The position numbers and the translations under genes were made by a program. This document shows, one piece after another, positions 6,273-13,788 of a stretch of DNA of 16,560 bases. Source of the stretch: Prevotella sp. (lineage in GTDB: Bacteria; Bacteroidota; Bacteroidia; Bacteroidales; Bacteroidaceae). The notes under the pieces are model-generated. The model was not told where the DNA came from, did no database searches, and saw only the letters and a list, made by a program, of their open reading frames with translations. Where the stretch lies: NCBI GenBank assembly GCA_017623335.1, contig JAGAPI010000235.1, positions 1 through 16,560 of the forward strand, written 5' to 3'. Within the stretch, counting starts at the first letter, position 1. Each line of letters starts with the position of its first letter.

Positions 6273-9200
6273 ATGATGAAACTGTATAAGAGAATTGCGC
6301 TACTGACAATGCTTGTGATTCCGCTGGCAGCAGCGGCGGTCTATATGTTCAAGACTCTTGACACACGCAACCAAATGAACAGCAGTCAGGTAAACTGCAT
6401 TATGAAGGATTCAAAGGGATATATGTGGTTCGGCACGCCCGCGGGCCTCTACCGCTACGACGGCTATGTGTTCCGCAACTTCCAGTGCGACTCACAGGAC
6501 GGCTCGTCGCTGCCCGACAGTTATATCAACAATATACAGGAGGCAATGGACGGCAGCCTGTGGATAAACACCGCCCAGGGCATGTGCCTGTATCATCCAC
6601 GCACTGAAACCTTTGAGCGCGACATGCACCAGGTGTACACCCGCATGGGTCTGAAGGGCAACGACCCCACCATAGTGTATATCGACACCAGGAAAAACTT
6701 CTGGATGTATGTGCCCAAGCGAGGCATCGTGGCATACAACATGCAGAAACAGCTCATGTATGAATTCGGCTACACCAACGACGTGGCAGGAATACCCGAA
6801 GGCAACATCTGCTCAATAAGCGAATGCCGCGAGGGAGCCGTGCTCACCTACGACAACGGAATGCTCGTATGCCTCAGCATTGACAACGACCGCCGGAAGG
6901 AATGGCAGACCAACACCATTGCCGAGCAGCAGCTTGTACACAGCACATCGCTGAAGACATTTGCCGACGCCAGCGACAACATCTGGCTCTACGGACACGG
7001 CACACTGATGCTGTATATGAAGAAAACCAACGAATGGGTGACCGCCATAGGCAGCAGCCTCGGGCTGAACGGCACAAACGCCGACCGCACGGTGTTCAGC
7101 ATGTCGGCAGACAAGCAGGGCAATATCTGGATGGCTACCGACCGTGCCGGACTTGTGAAGCTCAACGCCGGAAACTATGCAATTGAATATGTCACCCCTA
7201 CAGGGCTCAACAGCAAGATACCCGCCGGAGCCATTGTGAGCACCCTCAGCACATACGTTGACAACACCGGGCTGCTCTGGGTGGGAACAGAGAAAAACGG
7301 AGTGGCATTCTATGGCAAGAACATATATAAATTCCAGTCGGCACTCATTGGCGACGTGACCGCAATAACCGAGGACACCAGCGGCAAGATGTGGTATGGA
7401 ACAAGCGAAAGCGGCATCTACGGCTACGACGGCGAGCTTGCAAGCCGCAAGGTGTCGGCAATGGCAGCCACGCCCGACGGAAGCGTATGGGTGGGGTCAA
7501 AACAGAATGGGCTCGCCCGGATAAAAGACGGCGCGACAACAATATACTCGCTGGCAAAGGACAGCACCCGGACGCTCATCAACGACCACGTGAACGCACT
7601 GTGCGTAGACAAGACCGGCAACCTGTGGATAGCCACCAACGGCGGCTTGCAGATGTACAGCACCAAGATGAACACCTTCTCATCGTACACCAAGGAAAAC
7701 GGGCGCCTAACAACCAACACCGTCACCTGTCTTGCCTACGGTCAGGGCAACACCCTGTATGCCGGAACCAACGAGGGCGTGCTTGTGCTCAACATCTCCA
7801 CCACCGAGAAGGAAATGCTGACAGGCGAAAAGAAATCGCTCAACAAATTCACCAACAACTACATAACACAGGTATTGGAGGACAGCCGCGGACTGCTGTG
7901 GATAGGCACCCGCGACGGCATCAACGTCTACGACCGCAGCAACGACCGGCTGGTGTACATCACCGACAAGGACGGGCTGTGCAACAACTGCGTGCGCGGA
8001 CTCACCGAGGACGGCAACCACAACGTGTGGATAACCACCACCAACGGAGTGTGCCGCGTGGTGGTGCAGCGCAACCACGAGGAGGGCACGTTCAACTACT
8101 GCATGTACAACTACGACATCAGCGACGGCATGCAGGGCAACGAGTTCAACCAGGGAGCAATATGCACAAAGGCTAACGGCGACGTGATTCTCGGCGGAGT
8201 GTTCGGCATAAACTGGGTAAACAAGCAGGGCAGCAAGGTCACCAACGAGTCGCTGCCCAAAGTGATGCTCACACAGCTGTTTATCAACGACACGGAGATT
8301 ATGCCCGGACACCTGTATGACGGCAACGCCATTCTGCCCGAGGCTCTCAACGAGACCAACAGCATAAAACTAAACAATAGCCAGAACACCTTCACCATCA
8401 AATTCGCCGCCGGCAACTACAATCAGAGCGAGCGGCTGATGTTCATGTACTGGATGGAAGGCAAAGAGCAGGACTGGCACAACGGCGACGCGCTGAACCA
8501 CGGCGTGACCTTCACCAACCTCAGCAGCGGCACCTACCGCCTGCACGTAAAGGCAATAAGCGCCAGCGGAGCGGTGAGCAATCAGGAGCGCGTGCTCGAA
8601 ATCGTGATAGAACGCCCGTGGTGGCTGCAATGGTGGATGATAGCCGTATATGCCGCCATAGTGCTCGGCGTGTTCTACGTATGGCGCTACGGTCTGAAAG
8701 AGGTGCGCTACGTGTGGAACAAGAAGAAGATAACCCTTGCCGAACTGATGCGCCAGCAGCAGGAGATAAAGAACGCCAGCGACAACCTGATGCAGCCCAT
8801 GTCGCGCATGACCTCGATCATAGGAAACCTTGCCGAGACCACCACCACCGTGGAAGGCAAGGAGCAACTCAACTCGCTGCACTTCCAGATGCTGCAGGTG
8901 ATAACCCAGATAAGCGAGATGCAGATGGCACTTGAAAATCCTGAGTCAAAGGCAAGCGAGACAGCCGAGTCAAGGCTGCAGCTCAACACCCAGGGATATG
9001 TCAACGCGCTGCCCAAGGAGGTGGGCGAGGTGCTCACATCGGAGTTCACCCCGCCAAAGCTCGTGGAGTCGGACAAGCTGAAGAAAGTCACGATGATGTT
9101 CATCGACGACAGCGAGGAGCTGCAGAAGTTCATAAGGTCATATCTCAACGACATCTACGACCTGCACATCTACAACTCCACCACCGACGCACAGAAGGAC

Positions 9201-10073
9201 ATAACCATACTGCACCCCAACATCATAGTGTGCAAGGACGATATGCCGCAAACCACGGGAAGCGACCTTTGCAACATGCTCAAGACAAGCACCATGACCG
9301 CCAACATCAAGTTTGTGCTCATGACCGACGGTGTGCTGTCGAAAGCCGACATGATAGAGCAGAACATCACAATATCCGCCGACGACTATCTGGCAAAGCC
9401 GTTCAACATACAGGAGGCTATAATGCGCTTCAACAGCCTGCTCGGAATATCCGACGCCAAGCTGCTGAGCGACACCATAGAGGGCGGCGAGACGCGACGG
9501 CTGGAAAGCTACAACGCCAGCATGACCACTGCCACGCTCACATTCACCGACGATGACAGCGAGGCTGCGGAGACACCGGACATTCGGGACAATACGGACG
9601 TGTCGGACCATTCGGACAGGTCAGACAAGTCGGACAGGTCAGACAGGTCGGCCCATTCTGACAAGTCGGACGCAACAGACACCGCCACGGCGGGCACCAC
9701 TGAGCTTACACTGATAAGCAACGTGCCGGAGATGTCGGTTCAGGACCAGCTGTTCCTCTACAACATCGAGCAGTACGTGCTCCACAACATGAGCAACGGC
9801 CACATCAGCATCGAGGCTATGGCAACCGCCATGGGCATGGGACGCGTGCAGTTCTTCCGCAAGGTGCAGGCACTTGTGGGCAAGACCCCCACGGAGCTTA
9901 TACTCAACATGCGCCTGAAGCACGCCTGCACGCTGCTGGAGAAGACCGACATAAGCATGAGTGAGCTTGCAATCAACATAGGGCTCAACACCGCCGACAA
10001 CTTCATAACCATGTTTAAGGAGAAATACGGCATGTCGCCACTGATATACAGGACCAACTCACGTAAAAAGTAA
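6273..10073 (+). CDS. Membrane-anchored propeller/Y_Y_Y/receiver/AraC regulator lacking the kinase domain
   Basis: The 1266-residue protein has the outline of a Bacteroidota hybrid two-component system. A signal anchor lies at about residues 6-25. Some 12-14 Reg_prop propeller repeats follow ('SKGYMWFGTPAGLYRYDGY', 'SRGLLWIGTRDGINVYDR' and others), probably two seven-bladed sensor propellers. Then come a Y_Y_Y domain (about 690-780), a membrane helix (about 783-804), a short helical DHp-like region (817-890), a receiver-like domain (939-1059), a Ser/Asp-rich linker (1111-1134) and an AraC-type double helix-turn-helix (about 1156-1263). Key residues are missing. The 'NISHEFRTP'-like segment reads 'NLMQPMSRM', with Gln841 at the His position. 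Only about 50 residues separate this from the receiver, so there is no HATPase domain with N, G1 or G2 boxes. The receiver keeps Asp945-Asp946, Thr1018 and Lys1042, but the phospho-acceptor position appears to be Lys988 ('VCKDDMP'). The reading frame is intact, so this looks like a maintained non-catalytic regulator. Ligand and targets are unknown. Confidence 0.9.
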   Translation: MMKLYKRIALLTMLVIPLAAAAVYMFKTLDTRNQMNSSQVNCIMKDSKGYMWFGTPAGLYRYDGYVFRNFQCDSQDGSSLPDSYINNIQEAMDGSLWINTAQGMCLYHPRTETFERDMHQVYTRMGLKGNDPTIVYIDTRKNFWMYVPKRGIVAYNMQKQLMYEFGYTNDVAGIPEGNICSISECREGAVLTYDNGMLVCLSIDNDRRKEWQTNTIAEQQLVHSTSLKTFADASDNIWLYGHGTLMLYMKKTNEWVTAIGSSLGLNGTNADRTVFSMSADKQGNIWMATDRAGLVKLNAGNYAIEYVTPTGLNSKIPAGAIVSTLSTYVDNTGLLWVGTEKNGVAFYGKNIYKFQSALIGDVTAITEDTSGKMWYGTSESGIYGYDGELASRKVSAMAATPDGSVWVGSKQNGLARIKDGATTIYSLAKDSTRTLINDHVNALCVDKTGNLWIATNGGLQMYSTKMNTFSSYTKENGRLTTNTVTCLAYGQGNTLYAGTNEGVLVLNISTTEKEMLTGEKKSLNKFTNNYITQVLEDSRGLLWIGTRDGINVYDRSNDRLVYITDKDGLCNNCVRGLTEDGNHNVWITTTNGVCRVVVQRNHEEGTFNYCMYNYDISDGMQGNEFNQGAICTKANGDVILGGVFGINWVNKQGSKVTNESLPKVMLTQLFINDTEIMPGHLYDGNAILPEALNETNSIKLNNSQNTFTIKFAAGNYNQSERLMFMYWMEGKEQDWHNGDALNHGVTFTNLSSGTYRLHVKAISASGAVSNQERVLEIVIERPWWLQWWMIAVYAAIVLGVFYVWRYGLKEVRYVWNKKKITLAELMRQQQEIKNASDNLMQPMSRMTSIIGNLAETTTTVEGKEQLNSLHFQMLQVITQISEMQMALENPESKASETAESRLQLNTQGYVNALPKEVGEVLTSEFTPPKLVESDKLKKVTMMFIDDSEELQKFIRSYLNDIYDLHIYNSTTDAQKDITILHPNIIVCKDDMPQTTGSDLCNMLKTSTMTANIKFVLMTDGVLSKADMIEQNITISADDYLAKPFNIQEAIMRFNSLLGISDAKLLSDTIEGGETRRLESYNASMTTATLTFTDDDSEAAETPDIRDNTDVSDHSDRSDKSDRSDRSAHSDKSDATDTATAGTTELTLISNVPEMSVQDQLFLYNIEQYVLHNMSNGHISIEAMATAMGMGRVQFFRKVQALVGKTPTELILNMRLKHACTLLEKTDISMSELAINIGLNTADNFITMFKEKYGMSPLIYRTNSRKK
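9603..9674 (+). repeat. In-frame 9-bp repeat encoding an (S-D-R/K/H)n linker
   Basis: Eight consecutive 9-base units of the form TCRGACARG encode SDH SDR SDK SDR SDR SAH SDK SDA. The first and last three units carry single variants. Because the unit is a multiple of three, copy-number change would alter linker length between the receiver-like and AraC domains without a frameshift. Confidence 0.85.
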
Positions 10074-10111
10074 GCCAACACAGGACCAACTCACGTAAAA
10101 AATAAGCCAGG
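10048..10111 (+). repeat. 32-bp direct repeat across the regulator's stop codon
   Basis: Copy 1 is 10048-10079 and copy 2 is 10080-10111. Both start ACAGGACCAACTCACGTAAA and carry TAAGCCA near the end. They differ at very few positions (for example AGTAAGCC against AATAAGCC). Copy 1 encodes the last residues plus the TAA stop of the regulator; copy 2 is spacer only. Confidence 0.88.
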
Positions 10112-10119
10112 CAGCATTT

Positions 10120-11406
10120 ATGTATAAATTCTTCCTAACAGTAATAATAGCTATCAACACCTTTTACAACATACAGGCAAAGGAATACAACACATTGGAA
10201 CGAGAGAGAGCCGACTCCTTGGTGAAAAGAGAACTGGAACAATGCGGCATTGAATTTACCGACAGCAACAGCGTGACGCTGCTCACCAGCGGCAACGAGA
10301 AATTCAATGACATGTTTTGCGCCATACGGCAGGCAAAAAGCAGCGTGCATCTGGAGTACTTCAACTTCAGAAACGACTCCATAGCCTCACTGCTCTTCGA
10401 CATCCTCCGCGAGAAAGTGAAGGAGGGCGTGGAGGTGCGCGCTCTGTTCGACGGATTCGGAAACGACTCCAACAACCGCCCGCTGAAGAAGAAGCACCTG
10501 CGCAAGCTGCGCGAGGACGGCATCAACATACATGAGTTCGACCCGATACGCTTTCCGTGGATCAACCACGTGTGGAGCCGCGACCACCGCAAGATAGTGG
10601 TGATTGACGGACAGATAGCCTACACCGGCGGCATGAACGTTGCCGACTATTACATTAAAGGCACGGAGCAGGTGGGAAGCTGGCACGACATGCACTGCCG
10701 CATAGAGGGTCCGGCGGTTAGCGAGCTGCAAAGGATATTTGCCAGGATATGGCATAAGGTGACCGGCGAGGACATTACCGCAGACAGCAAGTACTTTGAT
10801 GCCGCCAACAACCATTTCAGCGGGCTGAAACCCGACACCACCGCCACCGCCCGCCGCAAGACCGTGGGCATAATCAACCGCGAGCCGCGCAAGTCGCCCG
10901 AGATAATCAGACAGTTCTATCTGGCGGCAATCAACAGCGCCCACGACTCGATAAAGCTCATCAACCCGTATCTCACGCTCAACCGCCAGCTGAAGAAGGC
11001 ACTGAAAGCTGCCGTGAGGCGCGGAGTGAAAGTGGAGATAATGATTTCGGCAAAGAGCGACATTCCGCTCACCCCCGACTGTGTGTTCTACAATGCCCAC
11101 AAGCTGATGAAGAAAGGAGTGACCGTGTGGGTCTACCAGCCGGGATTCCACCACACCAAGGTGATAATGACCGACGGGCAGGTGTGTACCGTGGGCAGCG
11201 CCAACCTCAACTCGCGCAGCCTGCGGTTCGACTATGAGGAGAATGCCGTGATTCTCGACCGCTGCACCACTCAGGAGCTGTCGGACCTGTTCGATGCCGA
11301 CATACCCGACTGCATCAGAATGACCCCCGAAAACTGGAAGCAGATGCGCACTCCGTGGCAACGCTTCGTAGGGTGGTTTGCACATCTGCTTGCACCGTTC
11401 CTGTAA
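10120..11406 (+). CDS. PLD-superfamily phosphatidyltransferase, cardiolipin-synthase-like
   Basis: The product has 428 residues and two HKD motifs, the hallmark of phospholipase D / cardiolipin synthases, which join two phosphatidylglycerols (or similar lipids) through a phosphatidyl-His intermediate. Motif 1 is 'HRKIVVIDG' (His156, Lys158, Asp163), followed by 'AYTGGMNVADYYI'. Motif 2 is 'HTKVIMTDG' (His345, Lys347, Asp352), followed by 'VGSANLNSRSLRFDYEENAV'. The spacing and the GG-N and GS-N-N-R signatures fit the bacterial ClsA/ClsB type rather than a secreted PLD. It starts with a hydrophobic segment ending 'YNIQA' (residues about 3-20) that looks like a cleavable signal or single anchor; E. 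coli ClsA has two N-terminal helices instead. It would act at the membrane, probably on its periplasmic face. It starts 46 bases after the regulator and shares its strand. Substrate is inferred. Confidence 0.9.
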   Translation: MYKFFLTVIIAINTFYNIQAKEYNTLERERADSLVKRELEQCGIEFTDSNSVTLLTSGNEKFNDMFCAIRQAKSSVHLEYFNFRNDSIASLLFDILREKVKEGVEVRALFDGFGNDSNNRPLKKKHLRKLREDGINIHEFDPIRFPWINHVWSRDHRKIVVIDGQIAYTGGMNVADYYIKGTEQVGSWHDMHCRIEGPAVSELQRIFARIWHKVTGEDITADSKYFDAANNHFSGLKPDTTATARRKTVGIINREPRKSPEIIRQFYLAAINSAHDSIKLINPYLTLNRQLKKALKAAVRRGVKVEIMISAKSDIPLTPDCVFYNAHKLMKKGVTVWVYQPGFHHTKVIMTDGQVCTVGSANLNSRSLRFDYEENAVILDRCTTQELSDLFDADIPDCIRMTPENWKQMRTPWQRFVGWFAHLLAPFL

Positions 11407-11451
11407 GACTCAGAGCAACACTCCGGAGAGAATTTACAGCACCTACTGATG

Positions 11452-11556
11452 ACAACTGCAAATCGCCGAATTACAACTGCAAATCGCCGAATTACAACTG
11501 CAAATCGGCGAATTACAACGCTAAATCGGCGATTTAGAATCCTAAATCGCCGATTT
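11452..11556. repeat. Five-copy 21-bp tandem repeat with quasi-palindromic core
   Basis: Units start at 11452, 11473, 11494, 11515 and 11536. Units 1-3 are ACAACTGCAAATCGSCGAATT and units 4-5 diverge in the first half. The core AAATCGSCGAWTT is nearly palindromic. The centre is GCC in units 1, 2 and 5 and GGC in units 3 and 4, making unit 2 complementary to 3 and unit 4 to 5. It occupies most of the 181-base spacer between the convergent PLD and TPR genes. Nothing else is visible in that spacer. Confidence 0.9.
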
Positions 11557-11558
11557 TT
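11523..11558 (+). terminator. Probable rho-independent terminator after the PLD gene
   Basis: AAATCGGCGATTTAG (11523-11537) and CTAAATCGCCGATTT (11542-11556) are perfect 15-base inverted repeats with a 4-base loop, followed by TTCT. The T run overlaps the stem end, so it is short but serviceable for + strand transcription. On the - strand the hairpin lacks a downstream T tract. The hairpin is made of the last two units of the 21-bp array. Confidence 0.65.
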
Positions 11559-11587
11559 CTCCAATTAGCTTGGCGCTATATGTCTTA

Positions 11588-13774
11588 TCAATTATATTCT
11601 CCCGCGAGCGATGCCTTGAACAGCTTTATCTCAAGCGGAGTAATCCCGCACTTCTCAAGATCGCCCTTTTTCTCGTCGATGTAAGACATCGCTTCCCGGC
11701 TTTTCACCGGTTCAAGCACCTCCAACGCCTTCTCAAACCTGCGGCATGCCATCAGACCTATGCCATAGTATATCCGGTCAAGCGTATCACCCTTTCCGCC
11801 GACATACGACTTCTCATACATTGTGCACGCCTGTTCGGCATTGCCCATGCTCAGCAGCAATTCGCCCAGTGCGAAACATACCTCATCGTCATCGGGAGTC
11901 TCATAGTGAACTCTATAGAGCAGAGCCTTGGCTTCCTCCCAGCTTTTCTCAACCCTGAGAAGAGCATATCCCTTAGCCTTCAGCGCTTCTATGCTGTCAG
12001 GGTTCTTCTCAAGCAGTCCGTTGACCATCTCCATGCCCTTTTTCCACTTTTCCGTTTCCACATCATATTCCCCCAGATAGTGCTGCGCCAGTCTGCAAAT
12101 CACCTCATCGTCCTGTTTGAATGCGAGAGCCTCTTCCAGATGCCGCTCCTTCTGAGCATAATCCATATCAGCCATGAAACAGGCGCTCTCAAACGTATGC
12201 TCCATATTGTCGTAGTTCTTCATTATCATGGAGGCATCCCCCAATTTCTCGCGGCTGTTGAGCACCATTGCCACCGGCACTCCCCACTTTCTCACAAGCA
12301 CGGAGTCGGCAAACACCGGCTGCGCAAAAAACAGGAATGGCGGTATGCCCTCGGCATCTTCCACATTCCGAAAGAGGTCGGGAAACATCGTATGGCTGGG
12401 CATGAGATGAGTGAGCCTGTAAATGTTCTGTATCAGATTGCGGCGCACGTGCGCCGGTTTCGCTGTGGCAGGGTCCTTTTCAGGCATGTTGCTCATGCCG
12501 CTGAGCGACTCAATCATTGCCTCCGGCATCTGAGGCATCGTTCCCTTCAGCGTCAGCAGAAACGAATAGCAGTCGCAGTCGCACAGCTGGCTGTGCTCAG
12601 CGCTCACAGCCAGAATCTTTCCTATCCTGCTGTCCAGCCCTCCCACTATCGAGGGGTGCAGCCTTGTGTATGGCAGCGTCCAGTTTATTGTCCTGTCAAA
12701 GAACGGATATCTCTTCATTCGCCTGAAACTGCCATAATATATGTCGCGCCCGCTCTTGTAGAGCTTCTGCATCATTTCCACCGTGCTCTCCAGATTTTCC
12801 CTTCTGCGGTCGGCAGCCCCGGGGTCAAGGATATCCTCGGTGCCGTCATCGTCGAGCTCCTCAAACGCTCCGTTCTTGAAAGCTATCGGCGAGTTGTTCA
12901 TTATATTGGGTATAATCTGTTTTTCCATTACATCCTTGTCACTCTCCGCCAGCTGCGCCATTGCCAGCTGCAGCTGCAGGTCCCTGAGCTCCTTCACGCT
13001 CCGCTCATTCTCAAGCATCTTGTCGATGAGATTCTCATGCTCCGAGTCGGCAAGGCGGTACTGCAGGCTGTCCATGGCAAGTGCCAGCCCCACGAGCGCG
13101 CGCTGCCTGACCTGCACGTCGTCCGACTTCATATACACGTTTATCAGCATGCGCTCCTTTCTGTAGTCGAACCAGATGCAGCAGCCGAGAATCACGGCTG
13201 GCAGGAGTGCCTGCTGCGAGAAGCTGTCGATGAGCGGCGAGAGAAACAGCTCCTCCATCTTCAGGGCTTCCTCCTCGCTCCACTGCGGCGACAAGAGAAT
13301 GGCGTCATACGTCCACTCCAGAAACTCAAACTTAGCACTGAGCACCTCCGTCCGCCTTACATCGCGCTTGTTGGCAGGCAGCAGGTCTACCATGGCAAGC
13401 TCCGTGACCCAATGCTCCAGCTTCTGCCTCATGGCATCGGGCTCCCTCAACCTGTCCATGACATTCAGCTTATCCATGACGTCGCGGTTCTCGGGCTTAT
13501 TGCCTAACAGTGTGATTTGCCTTTCCACATCGCCAATAAGCCGCTGCATGCGCGCCATCAGACGGTCATAAATCTGCTGCCGGTTATCGTCGGGATAGCC
13601 CTGCAGCCAATAGTCCTTCATACGGCCGAAGTCCTCGCGTATTGCCGTAAGCTCGTCAGCCCCCTTGATTTTGGGATATGTGTACAAGGCATTTTCCACC
13701 TCAACAATAGCACTGCTGAGGATAAATTCCTTGTCCTTTTTCAATATGCTTGCCCACAAGTTGTCTTTTCTCAT
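11588..13774 (-). CDS. Large cytoplasmic tetratricopeptide-repeat protein of unknown function
   Basis: The product has 728 residues and no signal peptide or membrane segment ('MRKDNLWASILKKDKEF...'), so it is probably cytoplasmic. The N-terminal two thirds are rich in charged helices without a fold I recognise. From about residue 550 to 700 there are TPR-like helix pairs, for example 'NPDSIEALKAKGYALLRVE', 'DDDEVCFALGELLLSMGNAE' and 'RIYYGIGLMACRRFEKALEV'. TPRs are scaffolds for protein-protein contact, so a partner-binding role is inferred but no partner is identifiable. Similar long TPR proteins are widespread in Bacteroidales, as far as I recall. The ATG at 13774 starts only 14 bases after the stop of the upstream lipoprotein gene, so the two are almost certainly one operon. 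A 645-codon ORF on the opposite strand is a shadow of this gene. Confidence 0.85.
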   Translation of the reverse strand: MRKDNLWASILKKDKEFILSSAIVEVENALYTYPKIKGADELTAIREDFGRMKDYWLQGYPDDNRQQIYDRLMARMQRLIGDVERQITLLGNKPENRDVMDKLNVMDRLREPDAMRQKLEHWVTELAMVDLLPANKRDVRRTEVLSAKFEFLEWTYDAILLSPQWSEEEALKMEELFLSPLIDSFSQQALLPAVILGCCIWFDYRKERMLINVYMKSDDVQVRQRALVGLALAMDSLQYRLADSEHENLIDKMLENERSVKELRDLQLQLAMAQLAESDKDVMEKQIIPNIMNNSPIAFKNGAFEELDDDGTEDILDPGAADRRRENLESTVEMMQKLYKSGRDIYYGSFRRMKRYPFFDRTINWTLPYTRLHPSIVGGLDSRIGKILAVSAEHSQLCDCDCYSFLLTLKGTMPQMPEAMIESLSGMSNMPEKDPATAKPAHVRRNLIQNIYRLTHLMPSHTMFPDLFRNVEDAEGIPPFLFFAQPVFADSVLVRKWGVPVAMVLNSREKLGDASMIMKNYDNMEHTFESACFMADMDYAQKERHLEEALAFKQDDEVICRLAQHYLGEYDVETEKWKKGMEMVNGLLEKNPDSIEALKAKGYALLRVEKSWEEAKALLYRVHYETPDDDEVCFALGELLLSMGNAEQACTMYEKSYVGGKGDTLDRIYYGIGLMACRRFEKALEVLEPVKSREAMSYIDEKKGDLEKCGITPLEIKLFKASLAGEYN

Positions 13775-13788
13775 AATAAAGTTCAGTA

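Noticed and set aside
11452..11556. A possible CRISPR array
   Set aside because: The 21-bp units abut directly with no unique spacers, and there are no cas genes.
11271..11564. A small - strand ORF encoding repeated RRFAVVI heptads
   Set aside because: The heptads are simply the 21-bp repeat array translated (21 bases equal seven codons). The rest is antisense to the PLD gene, and the basic, repetitive product has no other support.
11570..13507. A 645-codon open frame on the + strand opposite the TPR gene
   Set aside because: The translation is His/Leu/Val-rich, low in normal motifs and fully antisense to the TPR gene. It also starts inside the convergent spacer without a promoter.
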